DNA of 64,000 nt from Casuarius casuarius (GCA_003342895.1 PTFA01000370.1:458834-522833), one strand, 5' to 3'; shown: positions 21,986 to 34,819, numbered from the stretch's first letter. A program made the numbers and translations. The notes: generated from the sequence alone by a model not told the origin.

Positions 21986-24340
21986 CAAACAGATGGGGCA
22001 GGCAAAATTAGTGTCTGGCAGGGCCAGTGTTAGACAAGACAGGGCCAAGGAAGATATAGGGGGAGACCCTAATTATTCTAAGAAAAGTAAATTTGCCTGT
22101 CCCGTGGGCCTGTCAGACTTTCCCACTCTCTTCCTATAAACTTTACCTCCTCAAGCCTTTTTCTTCTGCCTCCAGAGCCCATTGACTGCTGTCCTCACCA
22201 GATATACCAGGTCCCAGGATGAGCTGGGTCTCTGCCCAGGATGCTACAGACAGGCCTAGAATCGGCTCTTCCCTTCGCACAAGATGGGTTATTAATGTGC
22301 CAGCTTCTCCTTGGTGGAGCCTCGGTGTACATGTGGTCCCCGGCACTGCAAAGCGCTGAGGAGCTCACAGATGGATGACTTGGAGAGAAGGGTTAGCCAG
22401 TTGGACTGATCTGGCTCAAGACTGGTCCTGCTGTCTGGTTATTTGTTTTTTATTTGTTTTTTAGACTTTTTGCATAGCAAAGGAATACTACTGAGGGTCA
22501 CCGCCTTCGTGTGTGTAAGTCGACCCTTCCAATGAAGGATTGTATCAACTTAATCTGTTGGGCTTAGGGCTAAATCCTCATATAATGCAGTTCTTCAAGC
22601 AAGAAGCAGAGCAGGACAGGGTAGGAGAGACACCTTGCAATATTTGTGAGCCTTGATAGATGTCGAGATGCATCAAAATCAGCACCTAGTCATGTCATCA
22701 AAATGAGTAAGTGCAGCAGTTTCTCTGTAGTAGGCTTGGACAAAGATAGAAATACCTAACGCAGGGAATGTCTGTGGAGATCATAGTGAGCCCATGTTAA
22801 CAGTCCATTCTGTTCTTTTATCTTAATCTGTTTTCTGTGTAGCCCATTTTCTGGTAGAACTGTGAAAAAAATTAAATGGGTAGTTTTGGTGACAGCAGGT
22901 TTTCCCCATTACGTGCTAGAATCTCTAGCAAGGATTTCCATTTTCCCTTCTAATCAAAAGACTTCCTAAACCTTTCAGAACTGCTCTCCTGGGATCACTG
23001 CACTCGCACGGATGCAAGCGCTTTGCTTCTGCCGGTGTCCGTCTTTTCAAAGGTAGTCGTAACACAGCACAACCACCGATGGCTGCAGGAGCCTCACGCC
23101 AGACCCAGTCCTGTTCGTGTTGGTGCTGCTGGGTGTGAGCATCATGTGGCTGAATATATCCTGTACAGAGCGAGTCTTCTTCCAGTTGCTCCAGACCCGT
23201 CCTGTGTATGTGATGATTCTAGGATATTGCAGCGTGATGAGTTGGAAATATTTGCAGCTTCCTCACTTAAATGAAATGATGAATTTACTTTGAACTGGTA
23301 CTGAATCAGTGCGGCATGTCTGCATGGTCCTTTTTATGTTAAGCTGAATTCTTGTTTTTTGCTGTTCCAGAGATTTTTGCTGACCATACAGCAGCATGGC
23401 TGTTGGGTATTTGGGTGATGGGCAGCAGCAGCTTTTGGGAAATGAGACAAGTGAGGTTAGATGGGCAAGCAGGTTTAGGGGAGGAACTCGTTGCTCAGTG
23501 CTCAGCAGCGAAGTATCAGCACTTCAGCAGGGTTATTAATGGGACACTAAGATGAACGAGGCAGTTCAGACCCTTAAGCCGAAATCCAAGCCCTGTCGGA
23601 GCCAACAAGAGCTCTGGCATTAACTGGAGTTCGTCTGGTAGCGTCAGGTTGTGCGAAGTTGCAGGGAGCCCTGTCTGTTAATTTGCGATCGGGTTAAGTT
23701 CAAGGTTTTCGCCGTCTGCTTAAGTGCTGGAAGCAGCTTTTATTTTGGCGGAAGCATGGTGGGGAGATGTGTTGCCGATGGATGCCTGGGCCTGGCAGCG
23801 AGTAGTGTTGAATGGATTCGAAGCCTCCTAATAGCAACGAGAGCTTCAGCTGAACAAATTTCCAGGCAGAAATCATATGCTCAGTGAACTCTGAGGGTAT
23901 TTTCCTTGCTCTGGGTACTTTTCTCTGATCCTAGGCAATACTATATCTCATTTAAAGTCACTTCCCTTCTTTGCTTGTTGGTTTTTGTTTTTTTTTTTTC
24001 CTTTCCTCATCCCCTCACTATTGTATTTTCCCTCATGTCCTTATATGAACCATCCATATTTTCTTAATCTTTTTGATTTCCCTCTTAGCTTGACTAATCA
24101 CAGCAATTTTCAAGCCTCGTAAGATACTCTGTTGCTCATGTCTTCTTATGCGGGCCCTCCTGCCTTGCTTTCGTCTCTAGTTTTTTCAGTGGGAATATAT
24201 CTATGTGCAAAAACGCGTAGATAGAGGTAAATAGAAATGACAGGTTTCCTTTTTACATGAAAAACATATAAAAGAAGACCCAAGACCCAGTGTGTCTATA
24301 ACTAAAAAGGATGGGCTTATTCAAGCCTCTTCTAAGGCTG
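21986..24340. other. Non-coding stretch, nothing recognised
   Basis: Unique-looking sequence with a T-rich tract at about 23977-24000. The segment around 23.0-23.9 kb is somewhat GC-richer and has several plus-strand frames of 67-83 codons, none with a recognised family or clean splice pair. Confidence 0.55.
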
Positions 24341-24349
24341 TCGAGACGT

Positions 24350-24700
24350 GAGTATTTAGCAGTGTGTATAAGCTGCATAATTCCAAATGCATTGCAGATA
24401 TTTTATTTGCAGCGTGTTAAGGTTTTCAGAAGCTGCTGTATTGTTATTGCCAGGAAAATGCTGACATATATTTTATGTAACACATCAGATGTGATACAGA
24501 CTCGCTTTGCAGAACTGAGTAGCATTGCTACGGCCAATTGTTCAACACAGCATTTTGCTACGTTTTCTGACATGCTTAATAAAGATATTTTCATGACTGT
24601 AGATTCAGGCTGAATGCCATTAACTGCTGGCTTTCTAAGAAAGCAGGAATGCAGCTCATAATGCCAGACTCCGCGGGTTTGTTCAGCAGCCATTAGATAT
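24350..24700. promoter_or_regulatory. Candidate conserved non-coding block
   Basis: Complex AT-rich sequence with words such as TGCATAATTCCAAATGCATT (near 24374-24393), which resembles POU-type sites, and a CCAATTG CCAAT-box-like string near 24534-24540. Frames are open on both strands (100 codons plus, 134 codons minus), but neither product resembles a known family. Confidence 0.27.
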
Positions 24701-27110
24701 GACTTCAGAACATCTAAATCCTGAAAATAATAAGCCCCTGTGCCGGTTGGTGTAACCAGGGCTGCTGCTTTCTGCTCATCGGTGTTCTGAGAATTGACTT
24801 CACCCATCAGTTAGGTTGGGGCAATGCTGGGGGCATTTTGTAGGGAAGGAGGGTAGGGAAGGTTTGGTGTTCTGGCACGCAGAAAACCTGGCAGAGAACA
24901 TAAGAAAAGTGTCTGCTGTCAGCTTTTGTTAGGGTCCCCGTGATATCCATGTGTTGCCTTGGCAGAGTCCTCAGCCCACGGCCTTGTGTACCCTGCAGCC
25001 AGGATGGGAAATGGTTATGTCAGGGGAGTGGGAGCCTGGGTAGCATATCTTGTTGTAATTGGTTTAGCTTAAAATTAGTATTTTCACTTAAAATCTTCTG
25101 CAGTGGATACATGGGGTGGGGGGAATGTGGAAAACCAGCAGTAGTGATTTGGAATTGTGTCTGATCTTGAATATTGTTTTGATATGCCAGGAGAAAATAA
25201 CCTGCTTGGTATGTTTGGAAGGATGATGTTGATTAACATACGGTTGATTATTTGGGGAATCTGTATACGTGCAACATATGAGCTTTGGTTGTTCTCAGGA
25301 AAGTGCTGTATCACCGAACAGCCCAATGGAGAGGGAATCAGACTCCTATCATATCCATTGCCAAACAGGAACAACTTTTAGTGTGAATAACTCCCCTCTG
25401 GCAGAACGCCTCTAGGAAAGTAGATTCCTGCTTCTCTAGCAAAAGCAGTTTTCTCCAATTTCTGTGTTTTATGCTTAGCATATGAAGCAGATGACTTTTT
25501 TTAACCAGAAAGAAATAGAGAAATGTACATGTCTGTAACTTTTGCGACTGTGCAGATGGCAGGAGAGGACAGAAGGCTATGCTTTTCTGCTACGTGCGTC
25601 TTCATTGACCATGGGAGCTTTTAATAAAGCTGGCAGTATACGATAAGTATGGTGACGAGGAGGAGAGGAGGTGTGAAGGAGAGGTGGGATCTCTGATGCT
25701 CCCATCTCAAACCCCAAGGAATGCTCCAAGGTAGTGAAGAAACTGAAGCAAGGAGATGCAGAGAGCTGATTTATTTTCTTGCATAGATCTGAACAGCCCT
25801 TGAGTTGCTTAAAATAAGGACTTTGAAAATATCGTCTTCCTGAGGAGGTGAATGGTAAAGTGAGTATGTGCAGGTCTTTAGCTTTTTTTGTTGATATCCT
25901 ATTATAGTTTTGTTTGAAGGAAAATACAGCCAAAACATGGAAATGCACAGCATAAAATGTGGCCTTTAGTGAGTTTTCCAGTGCAGTTGAGGCTTATTGC
26001 AATCAGTATGTATGGAGGAGCTAGAGGTGGCCCCTACAGTAACTTTTGAATTGGACCCATTTCAACCAGGTTTTTCAGTGCGGATTTTGAAGATACCAAA
26101 TTGTGGCAAATTCCGTGAAAAGCGAGTGGAGAGAAAAACCTATTACCGTCCCCGTGGAAGAAATGCTGCCCTGCGTTCTGTCCCCACTTAGATGTCGGAG
26201 AATCCACATTTGAGTTCACCAGGAGATACAAATTTGTAGCACGCTAAGCTTCGTCAGACCTTTTGCTCTTGGATCTGTTCACCTGGAAGAAACACTGTGC
26301 TTTTCCAAGTACGCGTTTGGCAGAAGTGATGCCATAATTCGAGTTCAGGGCTCAGGTTTTCCTCTTGCGGTTGGTATCGTTCCTAGCTCCGACATGCGAT
26401 GTCCAAGGCATTGCAGAGCGGTAGTAGGTGTACGTGATAGATCTAGACACGCTTTGCAGATATATGCAAGCTCTGTATGTTGGCCTGGTTACTGAGATTT
26501 TGTTTGATTGTGTTGGTTTAACTCAGTAGGAGGTTATTTGAGAAGGAAATGTAAGGCGCAATGAACAGCAAATGCTGGAGAGGTGTTAAGAGGAAATACC
26601 AGATATATAAGCTTTAGTTTTTAATTTTTTTGCTTACTCTTCAGCCAGCCTAGTTTTGAGCAGGATGGGAGGAGGCCTGCAAACACGAATGAATGGAGGA
26701 GCTGTGTTAGGAATAAGAAAGTCCCTGCTCAAGCGAAGGGGACTTATTCATGTAGAGAGGGATTAAAGGCTGTTAAAATTTGCTTCTGGCATTTGGAAAA
26801 GTTAGACCTGTCTCGGTTGCCAGCAGAGAATGATAAGGCTTTATGCCAAACTTGTTTGTTAGTGGGACAGGATTTTATATTAAGCAGCCTTGTTCTCACC
26901 ACTGCAAGAAATATTTCTATAAAAGTAGTTTTATCACTGGGTTTACAGAGGCCGTAATACAGTCTGACCTGCAGGATGGGTCACAGCCTGGGCTGTTGTA
27001 ACCCTGACTCGTGCTGTAGAGAGGGAGAATTGCAGGGTTTCACGGCAGGATGGTAGGGCCGGGTGTCATGAGAGCATTCAGGGGGGCACGTAGTGCTGCT
27101 GGCACTGTGT
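24701..27110. other. Non-coding stretch, nothing recognised
   Basis: Intron-like sequence. Frames of up to 123 codons on the minus strand near 25.6-25.9 kb have no recognisable product. No transposon is recognised. Confidence 0.55.
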
Positions 27111-27114
27111 TGAG

Positions 27115-27490
27115 TACAAACTCTTCTGCAAACAAAAATAATCAGGAAACCTGATCCTGTTGGGTGAAAAAGCAGAGTTTTTGTCCCTTTAGAAACTCTT
27201 CTTGTAGCTTTGACTGCATTTATATTCTTAATTACTGGGAATTCTGAACTATTTTGAATTTATTTTCCTACAAAGGAATATTTAAATGGAAAGAATTCTG
27301 ATTATATAAATGGATTATTCTAAGTACTAACAGAAAAAGAGGGCAAGATTGGCTGTTTTAAAATCCAAACTTTCCTATTACAAGTGATCATGTCAATTAT
27401 TTCCGAAGTCTAGCAGCAGTGGAGTAATGAGAAGGAGATTTGATTGCTGAAGCAAATGCGATTTACACAGCATTAAGATCTGGCCAGGAC
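27115..27490. promoter_or_regulatory. Candidate conserved block or ancient repeat
   Basis: AT-rich complex sequence ends in GATTTACACAGCATTAAGAT followed by CTGGCC (27460-27485). That closely resembles the amniote repeat phrase 'gatttacaccagctgaggatctggcc'. The block may therefore be an old interspersed repeat, possibly conserved by exaptation, or an unrelated element abutting one. Confidence 0.33.
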
Positions 27491-30480
27491 GGCGTTCTGA
27501 GACAGTAGACTGCTTTCTTATTAGATGACTCTGGTTTTCCCTGTTTTGTACACACAGGCTCATTACTATTCAGGTCAACTAGTCAGGGGTACGATAATAT
27601 CCCACCTACTGCTCATTGATATGTGTAATTTCCATCCAAGTTAAAACAAAATGTCTGCCTCCAAAACCCGTAATAGTTATGGCTGTAGATTTTTGCACAT
27701 TTGGACTTGATATATTGGAAATAGGGTAAAGCCTGGAGATCTCCATTTGAGAATTTGACCTACACTCAGGAAGAAAGCACCATGTCTGAGTAGTCCGTTG
27801 TCCTTTTGGACTGAACTTTTGTGTAAGAGGAGTTTCTTTCTGAATATTGTGCATTTTTCACCTTCCTGAAAAAAACTAGTAACGAGCGTAAGGCTTCTAG
27901 ATCCAGGATAGCAAGGTTGTTTGTCTATTAAAATATGTTCTGTGTTCTTGCATTAGGGTTTCGTTGCCAGTGACCTTTGCTGTTGATCTAGTAGGAGTGC
28001 TGCTAGCAGCAATGGGAAAGTGCTTGTATGCATAGGCAAAAAGAGCTCTTGCATGTTTTTACATCCATTTTGAACAACTCTTTCATAGCTACCAGATGAA
28101 GGTAGTAAAAGTGAGGCAAAGGGTGAAAGTGGAAGGCTTTTTTGGAGGAAATACTAGGCTCACTATTGACTTCTTACGCAAGGTTTTTTGCACATTGATT
28201 ATGAGACATTTTTCAAAAATAATCCCTTCTTAATGATACCTTTGATTTATTCATCTTCCCCTAAACTTTTCCACACTGTTAATGGATAGTTGGGTGTTTT
28301 GTAATGCTTTAGTGCTGTTCAGCCTAGCATCTGTCCGTATCCCTCAGGTAGCTGCACATCATTCTCCAGTCCTTGACCATTCCCTAAGGGTCGTTCACCA
28401 TTTCTGCCCACGTTTGTATGAATTTATCCAGTGAATGTAACAGCTGAAGTATAATGGGAGATCAGATGATTTATGAGGAGGAGGATAAAATCTCATTTAA
28501 TGGAAATAAATCTTGTGAAATCGTATCTAGCCTTTAAAGTGATCAAGAATACTTCTGGATAGGCGCGTTCTGTGAAATTACACAGTTAAAAGAAAGAACA
28601 TAGTCTGTCTCTAGGCTCCGGGGCTCTAAACACTCAGCTGACCTGATGACTTGGAGCTGGCACATAACATTTTAAGCCCACAGTGACGGTATTGCATTGG
28701 ATTTAGTACAGCTGTGGTTTCCCAAGTACCCACGCTAGTGCTGAACTAGTGGAGTCTGAGGGTGGGCATCCATCCTGTGTTTAAGGACAGTCCCTCAAGC
28801 AGTCACATATGACCTGCAACACAAGGAAATCAGGCTATCTCCAAAGAAGAAAATAAACCTTGGTTTAGCTCTTGCAGTGGTGTTAACGCTGCAGACAGCC
28901 TCCAGAGCTGTTTTGGTGGAGCAAGGTTTGGCAGTTGTTTGGGAAAGGGTATTCTTGCTCTGTTCACCAAGCAGTATATCAAGCATATTGTGTAGGTGAA
29001 GTCTTTACGTGATGTGATGCATCCAAATGGGTTAAAAAGGTTGTGGTTTTTTTTTCTTTTTGTCTTAGCTTTTAGCACAGGAGCCGATAAGTAGTAGGGA
29101 TTCCTCTAGCTCCTCTTCCAGGCTGCAGTTTCCAGTGATTGTTTCTACGAAGTTCATGGCAGAGGAGGTCCTTTGGGAGAGGGTAAGGGAAGCTTGATGA
29201 ACTGGTTCCTTTCCTATCTCCTGAAGAGTATTGGTCCCCTATGAAGACAGGACATCAGCCAAGGTGGGCCTTCAGTCTGATTTGCTTTAGCTTAACAGTG
29301 TTGCCCAGAATGACTGCACTATGTTATTTATTGAAGGGAGGTGTAAAAAGGAGTTGACCTGGTTAGGATTAAAGACATTCTGGGATTTATAAAGTTCTGT
29401 GAGAGGAAGAAATGCAGGTTCTTCTAATCAGGTTTTTCCTTCTTTACTTCTGCTAAAATTTTGAGGGTGGCTGTTGATGGTTTATGAGCAGCGTAATGTT
29501 GAAATAAAAATAATAATTAAAAACCCTTTGATACTAAATAACCTCAGAGTTTAGGCATAACCAGAGTTATGGTTTTCATTCGTGGCATTTACTTACCTGA
29601 TGCAGGTTAATGCCCCCAGAAATTGCATCAATTATGTTGAAAAGTCTTCTCATGTCTCTGAGTTCCCCATCCCCTTTAGATGAATGAGTTTTGAGGGCAG
29701 TAATAGTGGGAGGAGGTTATAAGCCAAAGTATTTGTTTGGGATGGGGCCCGGGAAGAGTGTTGCAAGAACAGAAATAAGCACTTTATGAAGAAAAGGAGT
29801 GACTAGTAGATCTTTCTGGTCTCTTGCCTTGGTACATTTTTAAGTATTTCACAGAAGTTCCCATCCCTGCTAATCAGCTGCTTGTCCAGTTTCCACTTTT
29901 ACTCTTGGGATCACTTGTGAAGGAATTCAGAACTGTATTTCTCCCTGAGAGAGAAAGTCAAAGCAAGGAAACTCTTTGCTAGTGAGAATCTGACTACTGT
30001 CGTTGAAAGCTTCATTTAATGTTCATAAAATATCAGGGCTCACAGAAACGTCGTAACTTCAGGTTAGTGATTTTTTTTTAAATATGGTTAATGCACTCCT
30101 AGGCTGCTAAGATAATGAAGCAAACATTTGTAGGTTTGTAGGAAATCTGTGTCATACTTCTATAGTTTATAGCTGTGGGTAGGAGGAGAAGTGTCATCTT
30201 ATCTCCAGGAACTAAAATACCCTGATTGTATCACATAGAATCAGTCTCTAGAATTCATTCCTGCACAGGAAAATCAAGTTGAATAATATTGCCAAGTTTT
30301 GAGGAACAACTTTATAGCTCTGTGACCACTGGCATTTGTGTCAAGCCAGGGTTATTTACAGCCTGCTGTGAAGGCGCCTGACTGATCACTAGCGGCTTTA
30401 ACCATCTTTTCATCTCCTGAAGAACTGTCAAGTCCATGAGTTCTTAGTGGAGCCGAAGAGGTTTTTCACTTTGAGATGTC
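27491..30480. other. Non-coding stretch, nothing recognised
   Basis: Intron-like AT-leaning DNA with a T-rich tract near 29047-29060 and short overlapping frames. No transposon, RNA gene or exon is recognised before the CR1 copy that follows. Confidence 0.55.
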
Positions 30481-30489
30481 TTGTTATGA

Positions 30490-31548
30490 CCTCTACTAGA
30501 GGCACAGCAGGACACTGTGGAACAAGTTGCCTTCATTAGGCAAAAAGCAGTATACAGGAAGCAGAAGCAGGGTATGGCTACAAAGGAGGAACCTGGAAAC
30601 ATTGCTCAGGCACATAGAGGTGGTGTTAGGAAAGCCAGAGCTCACCTAGAGTTGACGCTTGCATGGAGACGTCAAGGGGAGAAGAAGAGCTACTCTTCTT
30701 GTACTGTGGGCCCTTTGCTGTAAGGGCTGGGTGATTTAGTGATAATGAACACAGATAAGGCTGAGGTTCTTGGTGCCTTCTTCACTTTAGTCTTCACCAG
30801 CAAGATCTCCCAGGCCTCTGTGATTAGAGGACTTGAGAGGAAGAGGAACTACCAGCAGTGGATGAAGGTCGAGTCAGGGATTACTTGCAAGAACTCAACC
30901 CATTCAAGCCCATGGGACTTCAGGGGTTGTATCCATCGGTGCTGAGAGAGCTGGCTTACATCATAGCGAGACTGCTCTATATTATCTTTGAAAGGTCATG
31001 GAGATTGGGGTAGATCCCCAATGACTGGAGAGGGGTGAATATTGCACCCATCTTCAAAAAAGTCCACAAGGATGATCCAGCAGTCAGTCTTACTTCGATC
31101 TCTGGGAAAATCACGGAGTGAGTCCTTTTGGAACACATTTCTGGGCATGTGCAGGACAAATTGGTGATTGGGAACAGTCAGCATGGATTTACCAAGCATT
31201 AATCATGCTCGACCAACCTGATTGCCTTCTAGGCATGACTAGATTTGTGGGTGAGGGGAGAGCGGTAGATGTTGTTTACCTGAACTTTAGCAAGGCTTTT
31301 AACACTGTCTCCCACAACATTGTCATAATCAAGATGTGATGCTACAGCCAGGATTGAGGTGGTTAAAAAATTGGTTGTATGTTTAGACTCAGAGGGTCAT
31401 ACTCTATCTACCTGGAGGCCAGTATACAAGTGGACTTCCACAGGTGTCTGTCATGGCTGACTCTGTTTTGGGCAGGAGGTTAGATGAGAGACTTCCTGAG
31501 GTCCCCTCCAACCTGAAGCAGTATACAAATCTATGATTCTGTGTTATG
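30490..31548 (+). mobile_element. CR1 LINE retrotransposon, decayed and internally deleted
   Basis: This is part of a chicken-repeat-1 non-LTR retrotransposon. From about 30535 the sequence follows the CR1 reverse-transcriptase ORF: KAEVLGAFF..VFTSK near 30760, then the NDW..IFKK region near 31020-31060, then HGFTKH..STNL near 31180-31220. The RT core VDVVYLNFSKAFNTVSHNI (about 31270-31325) is very clear. At about 31440-31475 the RT region jumps straight to the 3' untranslated end (CTGAGGTCCCCTCCAACCTG, ending ATTCTGTG). The catalytic YADD-type palm motif and the rest of the ORF are therefore missing. In-frame stops near 31117, 31200 and 31230 and several frameshifts make it inactive. The 5' end is truncated, as is usual for CR1, and the exact left edge is uncertain. 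Confidence 0.95.
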
Positions 31549-33285
31549 TTTTTGAAGCAAAAAACGTTAACCTATAATGTGCATGTATTTACTGTAAAAT
31601 CCTAGACACTGTGATAAAAAGGAACTCGATTAGCTTTATCAGTCTAGCTGTAGCATGTTGTCATGAACCGTGCATGTGCAACTTCCAAAGCCAGCCAAAG
31701 TCAGAATAACTGAGCTAAGCAAGTAGACACCTAACAGTGCCTAGGACTATCTGAAAGCTTTTTTGCTGTTGAATGAAGTATGAGAACAAGAAGCATGTGC
31801 TCTCACTGAACATAGCTGGTTTTGTTGGCAAAACTGTTAAAAAAGAACATATGAGAAACTAGGAAATGAGTTGAACTTCCCAGGTTCTACATTTGTATGA
31901 AAGATAGTCAAGATTTTGTCTCCACCACTAGCAGATTGCATTGAATCTAAACTAGGTGACTGCCATCTGCTTTCACATAGACTTTGAAAACACAGGCCAG
32001 TCCTCCACGGCATGGGTGAGGAAGACAGTGGAGAATGTTTAGAAGTCTGTGCTTAAAGGGTTTTGGATTAATGTGCTGGTTTCTGATTTGGGATCAGAGC
32101 AGAACTGAAGTAGACTTTGACTGAGATCCAGAAATGCTGAGTGCCAGTAGCTTTCTGCTCAGCAGTGTAATTTAGAAGATGACTTTCCAAGCATTTCTCT
32201 AGTAAAATATTTGGATTCCTCCCCACCCCAAATTTGACAGTATACTACTAGAAAGTATATTGTAACATTTTCCTGCTTTCAGTCTCCTATAACCAACTCA
32301 GATTATGTATTCTAGAATCTCGGTGGTGAACTAGAATCCTTCAAAATTTTTGGAGGCAAAAGAGAATAGGATTACAGACTGTCAAACCGAGTTATAAAGC
32401 AGCTTGTGTGTGGCTGTCATTTCTGGAGCAAGGTATGGGATGACCTGACCCAGACAGAGGGGAGACATCCCAGAGTTAATAAATTACAGGGTGAACTTGT
32501 GGCTCTGCTGTCAAGGCAGATTGTGTTTGAGTTGTGCAGGTATGTCTTCTTTCTGTGGCTATTTCTAGTCACCTGTGTTTAAAAAAAATACAAAATGGGA
32601 AAAAACCTAATGTTACTGCTGTGGCTAAGGTCGAGCAAGGTGCTGGAGCAAGCACTGCTGGGGAGACGGCATGGCAGGTGTATGTGCTGGGCCTCTTTTC
32701 CTGCCCTGGTCTCCCAAATCCTGGGCAGTTCATCATGGTAAGGTCACCTCTTGGTCTGGGCCACGTCTTGCTACGATGGGTGAATTGTCCAGTGATGACT
32801 CTGGTCAGCAGAAACAACTCAAGTCACCATTCAGCCTGCAGCGTCCTCTGTGAAGTGGAAGGAGTAATGCACCTGAAATGGAATGGTGCTACCTGCGATG
32901 AATAAAGATACGGAGGTAAGGAAGAAGGTGTCTTGCACGGTACGAGAGGCCTGTTGGTTTCCCCTGACTTAGCAGATTTGGCCGATTTCACACGAAGTGG
33001 CTCTGCTTAAGCTCTGCTCAGCAGCGTGGGTGAATCAGAGAGTGCTACAGCTGCTGGTGGGCTGGAAAGGAGATTTTTTTTTTATGTCTGTGGGGATGCA
33101 GATGCTTAGAGTAAAAGGAGTTTCTGGACAGTTCATTTACTGGGCACTTCTGTGCCTTGTTTTTTCACTGCCTTACCTAATCCTGTAACTCACCCGTGCT
33201 GTTCAAAGGAGATATGAGCAATTCCATCGCGTGAGAAAAGTAGCGTTCGCACAAGGCACAAGACTGCAAAATGCCTGGCCTCCGT
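31549..33285. other. Non-coding stretch, nothing recognised
   Basis: Unique intron-like sequence after the CR1 tail. Frames near 32.53-32.9 kb are open on both strands and have no recognisable product. No further CR1 or LTR signature is seen. Confidence 0.55.
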
Positions 33286-33289
33286 GTTT

Positions 33290-33450
33290 CCTTTAGTTTT
33301 TAACTTGAAACCTTCACCTGGATCATCATTTACATTACAGCTAATTTACGCTGCTGTTAGAGGAGGTGTGGGTATAGTATTTTTTCTCACATTTACACTG
33401 CCAAAGTGGTTTAAAGCGGTGAATGAGAATCAGGCCCTCATTTTTCTTGC
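33290..33450. repeat. Probable relic of an ancient amniote repeat
   Basis: TTTACACTGCCAAAGTGGTT with TAAAGCGGTGAATGAGAATC and AGGCCCT (33392-33438) resembles the common amniote repeat phrase 'tttacactg..gtgaatgagaatcaggccc'. The preceding GCTAATTTACGCTGCTG may be the other arm. It directly abuts a strong candidate regulatory block, so exaptation is possible. Confidence 0.42.
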
Positions 33451-33499
33451 GGTTTCCTTTTGTTCTAGTGAAGAATGCACAGCTGGATGCAGCTGCCTT

Positions 33500-34035
33500 T
33501 AACCAAACCCTGGAGCAATTGTTGATTACACTAATTCACAGGAGCGCCTGGGAGACCTGTTGCGAGTGAGGGAAGAGAGGATAAGAAAAGCCAGGCTCAT
33601 TATTATCTCCGAGCTGCTTTGTTCTTTTACTTTGATAATTATAGTTCTGTTTTTAATTATTCAGGCTAGTTTGTTATGCGTTACCGTCGCCCTGTTTCTC
33701 TGCAGCGTTATCAATGGGATAGCTCAGGCAGGAAGGATCCTTGCTCGAGCGGCTTGCTAGGAAATGCACGACGGAGCGCTTGGATTTACTCATCCGACCT
33801 TTTGACATAGACCTGGGTTGATAAATCTTTGCTGACAAGCGGAGAGGCTTTACCACTTGTAATTTGCAAATGCGGAACAGCGGCAATTAGGGAAGAGTGA
33901 CTTTGTAGCGCAGACTCTAGTAATGGGTTAATGGAAGATGGATTTGGTGCGAGGTGTTGATTAAGAACGTTTCTGTTTTTGCCAGCTTTCTGAAAAGCTC
34001 TTTTTAATAAATTGTTCATCTTTGGAGGCTTGTAA
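33500..34035. promoter_or_regulatory. Strong candidate enhancer or conserved element
   Basis: This half-kilobase run of complex sequence has dense transcription-factor-like words. They include GTTGATTACACTAATTCACA near 33521-33540, a TTTTTAATTATTCAGGC run near 33650-33666, TTATCAATGGGATAG near 33708-33722, and the perfect palindrome ATTTGCAAAT at 33862-33871, which resembles POU octamer sites. It keeps several CpGs although the surroundings are CpG-poor. No coding frame has a known product. By eye it is one of the best enhancer candidates in the window; sequence conservation has not been tested. Confidence 0.4.
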
Positions 34036-34815
34036 GAAATACCGTAGATTGCCTTTTATCAGCCTATAATGTGCTTTCATCACTCCGGAGAAGTATGTGA
34101 TAGTGATATTGAGTTGGTCCCTGGAGGACGCTGAGGAGACATAGTTAACGGCTCCGGAGTTATGGCTGCGTTGAGTCTGTGTTAAAATGGAGCTTACGTT
34201 TCCTTGTTAGTACAACTATCTTTCTATCCTTGTCGCCAAAATGCCGCTGCTTACTTCTCACACACACAATTACTTTTCCGTAATGATAGAAGTAATTTAG
34301 CTCAGTAATATCGGAGCCAAAAATAACTCCTTTTTGAAATGTTATGATTTATTGGTCTTTTTTTTTTTTTTTTGGATCTCTTAACATTCAAATGGTTTTT
34401 CATTCTTGAAACTCTAAGAAGACATTTAAATATTCCTTTGCATTTACTAAGAATCAAAATGAAAAAATGAGATAATAAAGATGGAGTCCTGTATGGCCAT
34501 TTTACACACATTCTCTGCCAGTAGCATCCAAAAAAACCCGAGTATTAAAAATGGAAGGTTTTAACCCAAGCGTATTTCTTAAGCCTGCTTCTTAGCTTTC
34601 CCTAGTATTGGGGTTTTACAGCTCTTGACTCTGTACATGCAGAATACTGTGCAACATGTTTGAAAAAGAAGAGTAGAAAATGATTTCTTGGTTTAATCTT
34701 CCATTTGGAAAAAAAAAAAGTAATAGTTGAATTCCTAACTTGTTCATCTGAGCCTGGCTAGGGATAGTGGTTTATCAGATTATAAATGTGCTTTCATTAC
34801 CTGGAGGTGTATAAT
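34012..34815. repeat. Diverged direct repeat pair, about 716 bp apart
   Basis: Copy 1 (34012-34095) and copy 2 (34740-34815) share TTGTTCATCT, then TTTATCAG, then TATAA(A)TGTGCTTTCAT with a following AC..GGAG, in the same order and direction. The best 30-35 bp (34055-34088 and 34771-34806) differ at only a few positions, with one-base gaps. The pair could be a local duplication or two copies of one interspersed repeat. Confidence 0.65.
34358..34373. repeat. T16 run
   Basis: Sixteen consecutive T between the two copies of the 34-kb direct repeat. No retrotransposon body adjoins it. Confidence 0.95.
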
Positions 34816-34819
34816 ATGT

